Source: Flaccisagitta enflata (lineage: Eukaryota > Chaetognatha > Sagittoidea > Aphragmophora). From it: DNA of 64,000 nucleotides. Within the stretch, counting starts at the first letter, position 1; each line of letters begins with the position of its first letter. The translations under genes and the position numbers were made by a program. Positions 1 to 14,075 of the stretch are shown piece after piece. The stretch is taken from the NCBI GenBank assembly GCA_965153355.1, contig OZ231126.1:35836001-35900000 (forward strand), in the 5' to 3' direction. The notes beneath the pieces were generated by a model that was not told the DNA's origin, ran no database searches, and saw only the letters and a program-made list of their open reading frames with translations.

Positions 1-71
<71 letters not shown>
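1..71. repeat. (CT)n microsatellite at window edge
   Basis: Uninterrupted CT dinucleotides run from the first base to about base 71, so the tract is cut by the window edge. It is one of many (CT)n/(GA)n tracts here. Confidence 0.95.
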
Positions 72-74
<3 letters not shown>

Positions 75-466
75 GCCGCAACGATGAGGGCACTGTCATG
101 ATATTAGGAGCATTGAGGGCTTGAACAAACAGGATGAGATCACTGTTATTAGTGTTAATAAAAGGAAGTCTCCTTTTAGTCGTGTGCCCGAGATTAGAAA
201 TTGTTGGTGAGTCGGTTCATCGATCCACCGGTTACTCAGTGCGTTGTTTGGTCGGTCTGTAACATTGTTGAATTCTAACCATTTTTAACATTTAATCATC
301 CTATGATGTTTTTTGTATTTTTGTAAGTAATGAAATGCGCAACAAAAAGTAACTTAAAAAAAACGTTGAGAACACTGCACTGGACAGTTAAAAGAAAACA
401 GAACATTCAAAAGTATTCATCTATCCAATGTTAGGGACGACCTAATTTTGTGTGTTTTGTGTGTGT
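72..466. other. Intergenic stretch, nothing recognised
   Basis: AT-rich unique-looking DNA with no ORF that has coding character and no clear repeat termini. Nothing further could be supported. Confidence 0.5.
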
Positions 467-872
<406 letters not shown>

Positions 873-972
873 ATTTGTGCGTATTTGTGAGTCTAATGTA
901 ACTATTTATCTGTTTGTTAAGCTAAAGATAACTCGGAGTACGTTACTGTTTCCGTATATGAGCGTGCTGGAC

Positions 973-1430
973 CTTTTTGGTCGCGGACACGCGACTCTAG
1001 AACTTGCCGTGTCGGTCTGTTGGTTGTTGTTGTTGTTAACCGGGGGAGTCTACCCGGGCGAGATGAGCATGAATGCGGCATCTGATTTTCAGAGAGGCCA
1101 TGCAATCCACCACATTGGGCCATGCTATTGGATCTTTTTGTGTAAGACTCCTGTCAACGTCGTGTCAAATTGTTGTCTGCTTCAACCGTAAGGGGAGCTT
1201 TATTTCAATCATAAACACACGCTACGCTAGCAATGCTACGTCTGAGCGGGGAACGCAGACGGGGATCGATCCCGCGACCTTCGAAATCGAAGGCAAGAGC
1301 CGTAACCACTCGGCCACCACGCGCCCGCCGGTCTGTTGGTCGGTTGGTCTGTCGGTCGGTTACGTCATATTTCTGTTTTCTGCTCCTGCCCACCTGACTG
1401 CGACCGGGGGAGAGTGTATACGACCTTGTT
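973..1430 (+). mobile_element. AGTCGCG-hairpin element, interrupted copy
   Basis: The left end at 973 has the hairpin GTCGCGGACACGCGAC followed by CTCTAGAAC and GTCGGTCTGTTGG. The right end at about 1330-1430 has GTCGGTTGGTCTGTC arrays, GCTCCTGCCCACC, a GCGAC motif and a terminal ACCTTGTT. The SINE at 1192-1328 lies between the two parts. The middle (1040-1190) is not typical of the family, so this may be two partial copies. Confidence 0.55.
1192..1328 (-). mobile_element. tRNA-derived SINE, copy 2 (with tRNA 5' end)
   Basis: On the minus strand it begins GCGGGCGCGTGGTGGCCGAG and carries A-box- and B-box-like motifs 40-50 bp apart. A body of about 60 bp follows, ending in TTGAAATAAAGCTCCCC. 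A pol III head joined to an unrelated tail is the SINE layout. The head resembles a type-II (Ser/Leu-like) tRNA, but the 3' acceptor strand is absent. Near-identity to the copy 725 bp away implies recent activity or local duplication. Confidence 0.8.
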
Positions 1431-2295
1431 CCGAATGGGCGAGGTTCCCGACAGAATTTCGCGGAAAAGGATACACGATCCCATATCAAAGATCTAGAAA
1501 GTATAAATCGAATTCAAGAAACTTGACCGAGAAATAGGGGATAGGCGTGGAAATCATGTTTTGGTGACGCCGTCAATTCGCGTTGCTTGTTTCCCTCAAT
1601 CGATTGCCTCTCCTCTCCTTGGTCTTGCACTGAGCTCATTGCACGGCACTGAGGGACAAAACGAAACAGACGTGATCTCACGCTACTCGGTCCAAGATCT
1701 CATTCGCATTCACTGCAAATTCTAAAGGTCATGTTCAAAATACATTAAACTGGCGCGAGTCAGCTATTGACTGGATCTCTTTTTTCCTCTTTGCGATAAC
1801 TGTGTGACAGGTGGTAACTATCCTTCAAAATAGCAGAAAAGGGTATAATCGAACAATATTACGGACCAATGGACACACTGATGGACCGACCCACTGACTG
1901 ACAGATAGACCGACCAGCACATATAGCAATGTGTCAAGTCGCGTGCAAATAACTAAAGGAGTCAGAACTGAGGTACTTGTAGGCCTGATAATTGTATTCC
2001 AAGTGCTTCAGTCCTTGGAGGTGCCAGGTTTTGAGCGGGGAAATAGTCGTATATTGGACTTCAAGTATACTTCTAGTTGGCCCAGTCACATGAAATTTTA
2101 ACTTTGGGTTAAACACCAGTAAAAAAATCCCGTAATTAGGCCAACTGGAGGTATGCTTTCATTGATTTTACTTAGTGTTGCTTTTGCAATGATTGTTAGA
2201 TTATGACGGCTTCCCTCTGAAGGCGACATTTGTGTTTCAAAGAAGATCAAATAGAAAAAATGTATAAATGAAAATGCAAAAAAAAAAATGAATAA
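1431..2295. other. Intergenic; one hairpin-element remnant
   Basis: No coding signal. At about 1865-1958 a degraded minus-strand end of the hairpin element is visible: gaccgacc runs, then GTCGCGTGC and ACTAAA. The rest is unassigned. Confidence 0.5.
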
Positions 2296-2907
2296 GTCGA
2301 GGTGCAAATAAAGATGCGATTTCGGTTTCAGTCTCTTTTCATAACTATATTTATAACTATCTTATGATCTTTTTAATGAAATTTGTAATTTTGTAGTTTT
2401 AGATTATTTTATTAATAAAAGAAACCCTTGTTTGATGAAGGCGTTGCTTTGTTCTATTGACGAAGACAAGAAAGAATTACTGGAAATAATAGATTCCTTT
2501 AAAAATAGTAGAGCAAAAATTCAAAACCTGTGAAGGGAAAATTCTAAGATTTCAACAAATTGAACAATTTTGCATTTCTAAGAACATGACCCTTATCCTA
2601 TATGTTCTTAGAATGAGGCCATGTTTTTGAAAATGCAAAGTTTTGCATTTAAAGAGAGTCTTAGAATTTTCCCCAAGACAAGTCATGTTGCAAAATTAGA
2701 TTTTCCAAAGATTTCCTCCTTTTTTCTCTCCTCCTCACTTGCTCAGCGCTTTTTTTTTTTTATCTACAAATGATTTTTTATGCAAAACTAAAAATAATAT
2801 AACATAACAATGATATTCTTTAATGAAAAAAATCTAGATTTGTAAAATTAAAAGTATTGGAAAAAATGTTTTGACTCCTCAAATTTGTCCTTCGTTTGCA
2901 CCTCGAC
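2296..2907. mobile_element. 612-bp TIR element, copy 1, TSD ATAA
   Basis: It starts GTCGAGGTGCAAA and ends TTTGCACCTCGAC, perfect 13-bp TIRs. It is flanked by ATAA on both sides (2292-2295 and 2908-2911). It is the reverse complement, diverged, of the copy at 50535-51145. The centre (about 2560-2655) is a near-palindrome built on GCATTT...AACATGRCC. It has no ORF, so it is a non-autonomous DNA transposon (MITE). Confidence 0.85.
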
Positions 2908-2911
2908 ATAA

Positions 2912-5177
<2,266 letters not shown>

Positions 5178-5806
5178 GGGGCAGCGGCCCCGGAGGGTCG
5201 ATGACCTATGATTCCACATAGGGCAATTTTCTGTTTGTTGACCAATGGGTCTGATTTGAGGTCTGAAATGTCAGATTTGGGGTCAGAGCTGAAAGGAGTG
5301 ATTTGTGCTTGAGTGGAGGGGACTTGGACAAATGAAGGTTTTAGAAGCTGATTTTGGCGGCTAAGATGTCTGATTATTAGTCTTGGGAATATGAGGCCTG
5401 CTTTTTGGCTGGAGAGGCCAGATTTTGGGTCTGAGAGGCTTGACTGGGGGTCTGAGAGGCCTGCATCTAGGTTTGAGAGGCTTCATTTTGGATCTGAGGC
5501 TTGATTTGGGATCTGAGAGGCCCAATTTGTGGTCTGAGAGGTCCAATCTAGGGTCTCAAAGGAAAAATTTGTGGTCTGAGAGGCTTAATTTGAGGCAAGG
5601 AAAGCCTGATTTTGGGTCTGAGAGCCCTGCTTTTGGGCCTGAGAGGCCTGATTAGAGATCAGAGAGGCCTAATTTGGGCTTGATTTTAGGCCTGAGAAGC
5701 CTGGTTTGAGGTTTCGGGGGGGGGATGGACAGACGGACAGACCGAAACCGAAGAAAATTGCCCTATGTGGAATCATAGGTCATCGGCCCCTCCGGGGCCG
5801 CTGCCC
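5178..5806. mobile_element. About 629-bp element with ~54-bp TIRs and internal minisatellite
   Basis: The left end GGGCAGCGGCCCCGGAGGG continues through CCTATGATTCCACATAGGGC. The same sequence is inverted at about 5752-5806, giving TIRs of about 54 bp with only 2-3 mismatches. Between them, 5390-5700 is a degenerate tandem array of a 17-18 bp unit (TCTGAGAGGCCTGATTTG). No flanking duplication is obvious. A diverged right end of the family lies at about 24770-24846. Confidence 0.7.
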
Positions 5807-6346
5807 AAAAAGCACAGCTAAAAAGAGAAATGCCTCACTTTATTATGAATTTTCTATTTGCCTTTTGGCATAATCGAATGATCAGAAGCTTTCTGCCATG
5901 TCATCATCAATGCTGCAGCGGCCTTTGACGTCTCCTAAGTCAACGCCATCGTCTTCATCGTCTTCATCGTCTTCGACTTTCATAGCGTCATCATCGTTGT
6001 AGTGATACAAGGCCGTTGAACTAATGCGCCTTTTTTTTTTGTTTTTGTTTTTCTTCATCGTTGTGGAATCATTTCCGATCCCTCGGTAACTTGAGGCTCA
6101 GCCTCAGGTAAGGAAGGAAAGTGTATGAGAGCGCTGGCAGACTACCGAGACTTAAGTCTTTCGAATTGGCTTGGTCACGTCACTGACTCCATGCTCGCAC
6201 AGGTTCAGATATACATCCAATGCAGACAATCGAAAGCGACTGAAACCCCGCTGTAACAGACTAATACATCGGGACCTCGACTGAAACCCCGCTGTAACAG
6301 ACTAATACATCGGGACCTCGGAATAACGGTCTTGACGGGACTAGAT
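5807..6346. other. Intergenic with a 41-bp tandem duplication
   Basis: Two near-identical copies (6237-6277, 6279-6319) of a unit containing CTGAAACCCCGCTGTAACAG stand head to tail. The CCCCGCTGTAACAG motif resembles ends of the pogo/Tigger-like elements here. The rest is unassigned. Confidence 0.55.
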
Positions 6347-6860
6347 ATTTTTAGTCGCGTGCTACGCGACTCTATAAGCCACTTTTCCGTCGGTCCGTCG
6401 GTCGGTCGGTCCGTCACAAAGCTGTTTAAAAGGCGTTTTACACAAAATAAAAACATTTCAAATGTTTTTGAATGTTTCTACAGCATTTATAAACCTCTAT
6501 AATCCACTTTTTGGTTGGTCAGTAGGTCTGTTGGTCCAACTGTCTGTCCGTCACAAAGTTGTTTAAAGGGTGTTTCAGCCAATCTAAAGACATTTTAAAT
6601 GTTTTTAAATGTTATTATGTCAATCATAAACCTCTATAAGCCACTTTTTGGTCTGTCTGTCCATCTGTCTGTCCGTCCATCCGTCCGTTCATCCGTCTGT
6701 CCATCCGTCCCTCTGTCCATTGGTTTGTCACAAAGTTGTTTTAAAGGCTTTTTGTTGCAAGTTTAAAGGTCTTTTTAAATGTTTTAATCTGTTCATCTGT
6801 CTGTCTGCCTGACTTTTTTGAAAGTGCCGACGCACGCGACTTAGGTCTAATGACCTTGTT
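6347..6860 (+). mobile_element. AGTCGCG-hairpin element with triplicated core
   Basis: The 5' hairpin AGTCGCGTGCTACGCGACT is followed by three tandem core units of about 130-150 bp. Each begins CTCTATAAGCCACTTTTT, has its own GTCC/GTCT array, then GTCACAAAGTTGTTTAAAGG and AAATGTTTTTAAATG. Units start near 6373, 6495 and 6632. The 3' end carries GCACGCGACTTAGG and CTTGTT. Tandem cores plus a tetranucleotide array recall the pearl/Helitron-like elements I know from bivalves. Confidence 0.7.
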
Positions 6861-7199
6861 GATTATCAAAGAGGGGGACTGTTAATCTTTTATCATGAAA
6901 TTGAATAATCTTTGTCCTATAATCAATTAATCATGACATAAAAGTAATCGCGGCTATCGCCGTGAGGAAAAAAGTTTTTAGCATTGGCTAGTTTTCACCA
7001 AACTTTCATTTTCAGTCACTGCAAATTCTTTTATTTGTTAGAATTATTCCAGAGCAATTGCACACATTGATTGCATTGAAAATCAAAGAAAAATAGGACT
7101 GAGCCAAATGAGCTAGATGAGCTAAGATACTCAAAATCACTTACACAGACAACCAGCTATGCTCACTTATTTTTGTGTGTGTTTGCATGCTCAGAAATT
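6861..7199. repeat. Left part of an older repeat split by the hAT-like element
   Basis: Positions about 7010-7199 carry GACTGAGCCAAATGAGCTAG, GCTATGCTCACTTA and TTTGCATGCTC. The same motifs continue beyond the hAT-like element at 11712 and recur at 25900-26600. The hAT-like element therefore landed inside a pre-existing repeat. Confidence 0.55.
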
Positions 7200-7207
7200 A
7201 TTCATAT

Positions 7208-10200
7208 CAGAGGTGTCACGATACTATCGACTGGTCTATAAATCGGGCCGATTTTCTTTATTTCAAAAAATCTTCCTGATTCGCCAAAACACAAATGTAT
7301 CGGGTCAATTTTTTTTTTTTCCGGCTGAAAGGAAGCTAGCATAGATTTAGTAATGAGACTGATCTCTGAGTCTAAATAAGCTTGTAAAATTGAATTCTTT
7401 TGATATTCAATAAGTAGAAATGGAACAGTGAACGAGTTGAAAACAACTTCAAAATCATTTATTTAAGAATGAAAAATATGCAGAAAACTATGGAACCAAA
7501 GCAAGAAAATTCAGCAGATTATCCTCCACAAGTTGCTTCCAACAAAGTTTAGCATCACCGGGTTTGCTTACACCCTCCTCAGGTTGTGATGCATAAAGAG
7601 CAACTTTTCGCTTCTTGATGAAAGAAGTCAAGATCATTTTTTATCGAAAACATTCCCCATTTTGAAAAGAAGCCTTTCCGAGTAGCGCTTGAGCAAGAGG
7701 TAGAAAAGAACTTTCTGGCTAATTTGCAAAGTGATGGTAACTCTTGTTGTTTGCACCAAAATTAAAGTGGTTGTTCATTAGGGCCAATGGTTTTTGCATC
7801 AAATCAATTGAACACCCCAGCCCGCAGCTTTTTTAAACAGACTATGTCTATACTATTGAAAACTACTCGCTATATGACTTTTCTCCGTGATTTAGAGGTT
7901 CCAGTTTTGATATTTTGATCAGAACTGGATGGTGGTTGTGGTAAAAATGTCAAATTTAGGTCATTTTGGCCGCAAAGTTGGGCCACTTTGCCTTAGAAAT
8001 CGAACCTAAAATCCATGAGATTATAAAACTAGAGCTCAAGAGCTAACTAGTGGCGCAATCCGCATGTTTTTATCTTTATTCGTTTAAATTTGAGAGCATT
8101 TCAAAGATGAAAGGGTATGAGGGTCATTTTGCAGTGTCAATTTTAAAGGCAATTTTGACTCTTTTCACATTTTTCAGTATTTCTCAGCTTTAAATGGACC
8201 AATTTGCATAAAATTGGTGATCAAATTGAAGAGTTTTTGCTGCTCTAGCTGATGGTGAAAAAAATTTTGATCGATTTTGCCCTCAATTTTTTTTATTGAC
8301 TGCCAAAGCAGGTGTAAAAAAGTCAACTTTCTTGAAAATTGGCCAGTTTTGGATAAAAAATTAGACCACTTCTATTTTTTAAAAATACTTGAAATCCATG
8401 AGCAAAATAAAGTACTGCTCAAGAGCTAACTAGTGGTGCAATCGGCATGTCAATATGTTTTTAAGTTTAGATTTTACAGAACTTCAAAGATAAAAGGGTA
8501 TTTCAAAATGACCATTTGTGGTGATTTTGGCCATTTTGGCCTCAATTTTGGGTCACTTTGTCATAGATATCGATAAAAAAATCCATGAGATTATAAATAT
8601 AGAGCTCAAGAGCTAACCAGTGGTGTAATCCGCATATTTCTATCTTAATTTGTTGAGATTTTAGAGCATTTCAAAGATGAAAGGGTATGAGGGTCATTTT
8701 GCGGTTGTGATTTTAATGGCAATGTGACTCTTTTCACAAATTTTGATACAACTCGGCTTTAAATGAACCAATCATTGTAAAATTGGTGACCAAAATGAAG
8801 ATTTTTTGATGCTCCAGCCGATCCTGAAAGAATTTTTGATCAATATGGCCCACAAAAAATTCTATCGACTCTCAAAGCAGGTGCTAAAAGCCAGATATTA
8901 TTGCTTATTAGGCGAAAATGGTAGTATGATTACGCAACTTCCAGTTGAAACAAAGCCGGATACACGGCTACCCTAGTCGCATGTGGGTGGGCAAGGGCTG
9001 CGTTTGTGGTCACTGGAGCATTTGGGCAGTAGTAGTGATGTCCAAGAATAAAAGATATAAAAAGATTGGGTGGATGGACAGATGGACGGTCAAATCAGAG
9101 TGTAGAGACGCATATCACTTGACTAAAAACGACTTAAAATCTATAAGCAGATTTAACTACTGCCCATGTGGTAACCAGTGGCGCAATCAGCACATCTAGA
9201 TTTTTATGCGTCATGATTCTACAGGACTTCAAAGGTCAGATGTCATTTTTGCCTAGTAATTGTCATGTCGATAAATGCATCTAGGCGGAAAGAACTTCAA
9301 CCTACTACGTTTCTGGTTAGTTGGTCATTTTGTCACTATCATTGTCAACGATGCCTGAATGATCCCTAGGGTAGCTGCTTGTGACCATGTCATTTTAATG
9401 AACTAGTCCCATCATTCACGGTAAACTTTTACTTTGCTTTTGAAAATCACATTCAAGATGAATAGATGAAATTGTAAATGAATGTTTGAATCTGAAATTA
9501 ATATAAAATCGTGCTCTTCTTTCTTCATTACAATGCCGGCGGAAGACCAAATTTCCTTAGAGGCTTTAACAGCCGTCTTTGCTGCCCCTCCCAACTTTTC
9601 TCCCCTCACACAATGTAAAAAAAAGAAAAAACAACAAATGTCCATCTTGGTTGGACACTTAGAAGTCGGAAGTTCTTTCAGTGGTTGAATATTAAAAAAG
9701 GAATGACTGTGACTGCATAGAGTCAGATTTCTGTTAAGGCATTTTTGTGCATGCCTTTGAGTATGTGTACGTCTTTGAAAATGTGTGCAGCTGTTTGTGT
9801 GTGTGCATGTGACTTTGTGTTTTTTGTGTGTGTGAGTGTGAGAGTGTGTGTGTGTGTGATATCTATGGCGAAGCGACCCAAAATTGAGGCCAAAATGGCC
9901 AAAATCACCATAAATGATTGAGTGATCGAAATACTGAAAAATGTGAAAAGAGTCAAAATTGCCATTAAAATCACAACCGCAAAATGACCCTTATACCCTT
10001 TCATCTTTGAAATGCTCTAAAATCCCAACAAATTTAGATAGAAATATGCGGATTGCACCACTGGTTAGCTCTTGAGCTCTACTTTTATAATCTCATGGAT
10101 TTTTTTATCGATATCTATGACAAAGTGACCCAAAATTGAGGCCAAAATGGCCAAAATCACCATAAATGGTCATTTTGACATACCCTTTTATCTTTAAAGT

Positions 10201-11703
10201 TCTGTAAAATCTAAATTCAAAAGCATATTGACATGCCGATTGCACCACTAGTTAGCTCTTGAGCAGTACTTTATTTTGCTCATGGATTTCAAGTATTTTT
10301 AAAAAATAGAAGTGGTCTAATTTTTTTTCCAAAATTGCCCAATTTTTAAGAAAATTGACTTTTTTACACCTGCTTTGGCAGTCAATAAAAAAAATTGAGG
10401 GCAAAATTGATCAAAAAATTTTTTACCATCAGCTAGAGCAGCAAAAACTCTTCAATTTGATCACCAATTTTATGCAAATTGGTCCATTTATAGCTGAGAA
10501 ATACTGAAAAATGTGAAAAGAGTCAAAATTGCCTTTAAAATTGACACTGCAAAATGACCCTCATACCCTTTCATCTTTGAAATGCTCTTAAATCTAAACA
10601 AATAAAGATAAAAACATGCGGATTGCGCCCATAGTTAGCTCTTGAGCTCTAGTTTTATAATCTCATGGATTTTTTTATCGATTTTTACAGCAAAGTGACC
10701 CAAAATTGAGGCCATAATGGCCAAATTTACCATAAATGGTCATTTTGACATACCCTTTGATCTTTGATGTTTTGTAAAATCTAAATGCCAAAACATATTG
10801 ACATGCCGATTGCATTACTAGTTAGCTCTTGAGCAGTACTTTATTTTGCTCATGGATTTCAAGTATTTTTAAAAAATGGAAGCGGTCCAATTTTTTGTCC
10901 AAAATTGCCCAATTTTTAAGAAAATTGACTTTTTTACACCTGCTTTGGCAGTCAATAAAAAAAATTGAGGGTAAAATCGATCAAAAATTTTTTTACCATC
11001 AGCTAGAGCAGCAAAAACTCTTCAATTTGATCACCAATTTCATGCAAATTGGTCCATTTAAAGCTGAGAAATACTGAAAAATGTGAAAAGAGTCAAAATT
11101 GCCTTTAAAATTGACACTGCAAAATGACCCTCATACCCTTTCATCTTTGAAATGCTCTCAAATTTAAACGAATAAAGATAAAAACATGCGGATTGCGCCA
11201 CTAGTTAGCTCTTGAGCTCTAGTTTTATAATCTCATGGATTTTAGGTTCGATTTCTAAGGCAAAGTGGCCCAATTTTGCGGCCAAAATGACCTAAATTTG
11301 ACATTTTTACCACAACCACCATCTAGTTCTGATCAAAATATCAAAACTGGAACCTCTAAATCACGGAGAAAAGTCATATAGCAAGTAGTTTTCAATAGTA
11401 CAGACATAGTCTGTTTAAAAAAGCTGCGGGCTGGGGTGTTCAATTGATTTGATGCAAAAACCATTGGCCCTATTGTTCATTGGGCACAAAGTAAAGGTAA
11501 AAATCTCAAATATCTTATCTTGTAATACCGAGTGGTTTCTAAAACCTGTTGCTCTAACTGTAACCAGCATTTGTAAATGGGAAAAAAGGATTATTGACAA
11601 AAAATCGACCTAAGGTGGATACTGAGTCGATAATTTTTTTGAGATCGACCATGATTCAATCGACCTGGTCAATACTGTTAAAATAAAAATTGTGACACCT
11701 CTG
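7208..11703. mobile_element. 4.5-kb hAT-like foldback element, TSD ATTCATAT
   Basis: It begins CAGAGGTGTCAC and ends GTGACACCTCTG, matching the CAGNGGTG style of hAT ends. Both sides are flanked by the 8-bp duplication ATTCATAT (7200-7207, 11704-11711), which is hAT-like. Very long inverted arms (about 7779-8890 and 9865-11475) share AGAGCTCAAGAGCTAACTAG and related blocks. The right arm holds an extra internal duplication of the TTAGCTCTTGAGC blocks. It has no transposase ORF, so it is non-autonomous. A hairpin element is nested at 8949-9129. Confidence 0.85.
8949..9129 (-). mobile_element. AGTCGCG-hairpin element nested in the hAT-like element
   Basis: AACAAAGCCGGATACACGGC, then a GGTGGGCAAGGGC block, then GGATGGACAGATGGACGG, and finally TAGAGACGC...GACTAAAAA. 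It is a diverged complete copy in minus orientation inside the spacer between the inverted arms, so it is younger than the hAT-like element or was carried by it. Confidence 0.65.
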
Positions 11704-11711
11704 ATTCATAT

Positions 11712-12075
11712 CATTTTTTCGTTTTTCGCGTCTAAAATCAGAAAAATGGAGCTAGAATGCTCAAAAATACCCTCAGAGATAAGCAACTATGCTTATAAAC
11801 ATATTTTCTTGTATTTGCATGCTCAAAAAAAAAAGATACACTCCATTATTGATCCTGCGAAAATAAATGTTTAAAAAATCATACCTCGAAAATATTTGTC
11901 TTAGAGAATTCTGCTTGACGCCAAATTAAAAAGAATTATCCAATTCACTTACCCTATCAATTTCATTCGAGGCCACCTTCGGCCGGATGAGATTCGAAAC
12001 TTTCTCCTAAGAAAATGAAAACCATGTTCCTTTGGAATATGTCAAAAAGTCGAAGACTGACTTTGATTTTTTTCC
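11712..12075. repeat. Right part of the older repeat around the hAT-like element
   Basis: AATGGAGCTAGAATGCTCAA, AAGCAACTATGCTTATAAAC, TTTGCATGCTC and later AAGTCGAAGACTGACTTTGA match, in reverse orientation, the block at 25900-26560. Together with 7010-7199 it is a tandem-unit repeat of unknown class. Confidence 0.55.
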
Positions 12076-12901
12076 CAATAAGTGTCATGAAATAGATACT
12101 AACAAGAAATTTAGATACCATTAATTACATCAATATTTGAAAATTCGTTCACAAACAATATTTTTTATATCTTTATTGTTATATATTTGGTCATTATTTC
12201 ATTTTGCTATCAAATGAGGCAATTCACCTTTATTAAAGGAGAATTTATAAGAATAGCCCAAAAAGTTGACCAAAAAAAAAAAAAAAGAAAAAAAGAATTA
12301 AAGCAGAGTCTGGTGAGTAAGGCTTAGGGGTATTTCAATATTACAAAAGCCTGAATATCTTTAGGACTTAAGTATTTTGTCCTGTGGAGCACCTTAAAAA
12401 GGGTTCCACTGTATCTATAAATCTTTGTTCTTTGGTTATTACATCAAAAGAGGTAGATATCTAACTCTTTACTGTTTTGTTATACATTTTCATTTCTTTG
12501 ACAAAGAACCGTGTTTATAAGAACAATGAGGCTCAGATGAGGAAAAAAACAAGAACAATCATCAGAACATCGCCAGCCTCAAAACTGAGACAATTTAAGA
12601 ACACCTGAACCCCATTGGTCGCCGTACTACAAGAATCTACCACAATGAATTGTATAAAAAAACTGAGCGGAGACTGCAACTGCAATGATTGACTTCAATC
12701 TGCACTGCGTTTCTAGTATGATTTGACCTACTTGAGATAAGTATACGGGTTAATATTCCCCACCATGTTTCAGTTACAGATCAAAGTTAGGCCATCAGAA
12801 AAAGAACATTCTAGCATTAGCTAGCGATCAAAGTAAAATAAGAACATCATAACAGTTTGAGCCTCAAATTCACCAGAAATTAAAAACACTGAGCCTCAGA
12901 A
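12076..12901. other. Intergenic, AT-rich, nothing recognised
   Basis: AT-rich sequence with no coding signal and no delimited repeat seen. Confidence 0.45.
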
Positions 12902-13017
12902 AACAAGGCCGGATACACGGCAATCCAGTCGCGGATGATTGGGCAGGAGCAGTAATGCAAAAACCAACGGACCGACTGTCATGGCAAGGTGTAGAGTCAC
13001 GTGTCCGTGACTAAAAA
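12902..13017 (-). mobile_element. AGTCGCG-hairpin element, short copy
   Basis: AACAAGGCCGGATACACGGC at the left, CAGTCGCGGATGATTGGGCA, CCAACGGACCGACTG, then TAGAGTCACGTGTCCGTGAC and TAAAA at the right. It is a compact minus-oriented copy with a very short tetranucleotide array. Confidence 0.7.
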
Positions 13018-13069
13018 TAATCTTTTAAAAAGAAATCAGTGTATGCGAAATTCTGTCACAGCCAATAGA

Positions 13070-13118
13070 TGGAATTCCTTTGAAAGCGAGTGCGTTAAAG
13101 CGGGGTTCAACTGTATAA
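13070..13118. mobile_element. Pogo/Tigger-like element, right-end fragment
   Basis: Ends in AAAGCGGGGTTCAACTGTA, which matches the terminal repeat of the element at 19529-19704. No matching left end is seen, so it is a fragment. Confidence 0.5.
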
Positions 13119-13311
13119 CAAACAAAACTGAGAGAAGCTGGATCAAAATATTTTCTACTTCAACGAAAGTTTTGGTCGTCATATCTTAACGTTTTCCATT
13201 TAGTTTACAACCTCTCTTTCGCGGAGTGTTTCATCACCTCAAAGTTCTCGTACTCTCTTTCGCTCTCTCTGTCTCTGTCTGTCTTTCTCTCTCTGTCTCT
13301 TAGTCTGTCTG

Positions 13312-13415
<104 letters not shown>

Positions 13416-13604
13416 TATGAACAATTTTATTTTTCAGTTTATTTCTCCTGGCGCGCTCAACTCATGACTTTATCTTGAATGAGATTCTTTTTTTTCCCAC
13501 CGCCATTTTGTTTTCCAGACGGAACCAAAAGTGACAGTTCAAAATCTCACTCTAGCTTTTTTCGATGTTTTCTAAGCTCACAGTTTGAAATTTTGTCTGC
13601 GTAT

Positions 13605-13835
13605 CCGTCTATAGTTAAATCCCGCTCTGACGAGTTTTTTTTAAAGGAATTACAGCGTAGCACCGCTAGAGCGCACCCGCTATTACGGCATGCCCGCCTA
13701 TAAGGCATAGAGTTTGCTGGATGTAAATTCATAGTCTATGTAACCTTATCATTATTTCCTGTATTGGCTATAAAAGAATTTTGCCTATAACAAACAAGAT
13801 TTTTAAGTCCCTTCAAATCCGTTAAAGCGGACATA
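13605..13835. mobile_element. Diverged pogo/Tigger-like element
   Basis: AGTTAAATCCCGCTCTGACG at the left and TTCAAATCCGTTAAAGCGG at the right. Internal TATTGGCTATAAAAGAATTTTGC parallels TATTGGCTGTAACAGAATTC in the 19529-19704 copy, although it is trimmed by divergence. It lies just upstream of the basic-protein gene. Confidence 0.45.
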
Positions 13836-14075
13836 ACAGAACCATAAATTTTGACGCAGTGTCATCTCTACAACATGTCTAAGGCACATACACCGTATTG
13901 TAAGCTAAGGCCTATATCATGTAAGCGCTGTTCTCGTGATTGCTGTTTTAAAATCCGATCGACTCATTTCAAAATAATCCCGCGTAAACAGTATTACTTT
14001 CTCCGCTTAAAGAGAGTAGATAGCGCACTAAACGATTTTTTTCGAGAAATTTTTTGTGAGACCGAAGGCAAAAAG

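Noticed and set aside
5361-5655. Repetitive ORFs rich in GLRGL or LRSK
   Set aside because: They translate the internal minisatellite of the TIR element at 5178-5806.
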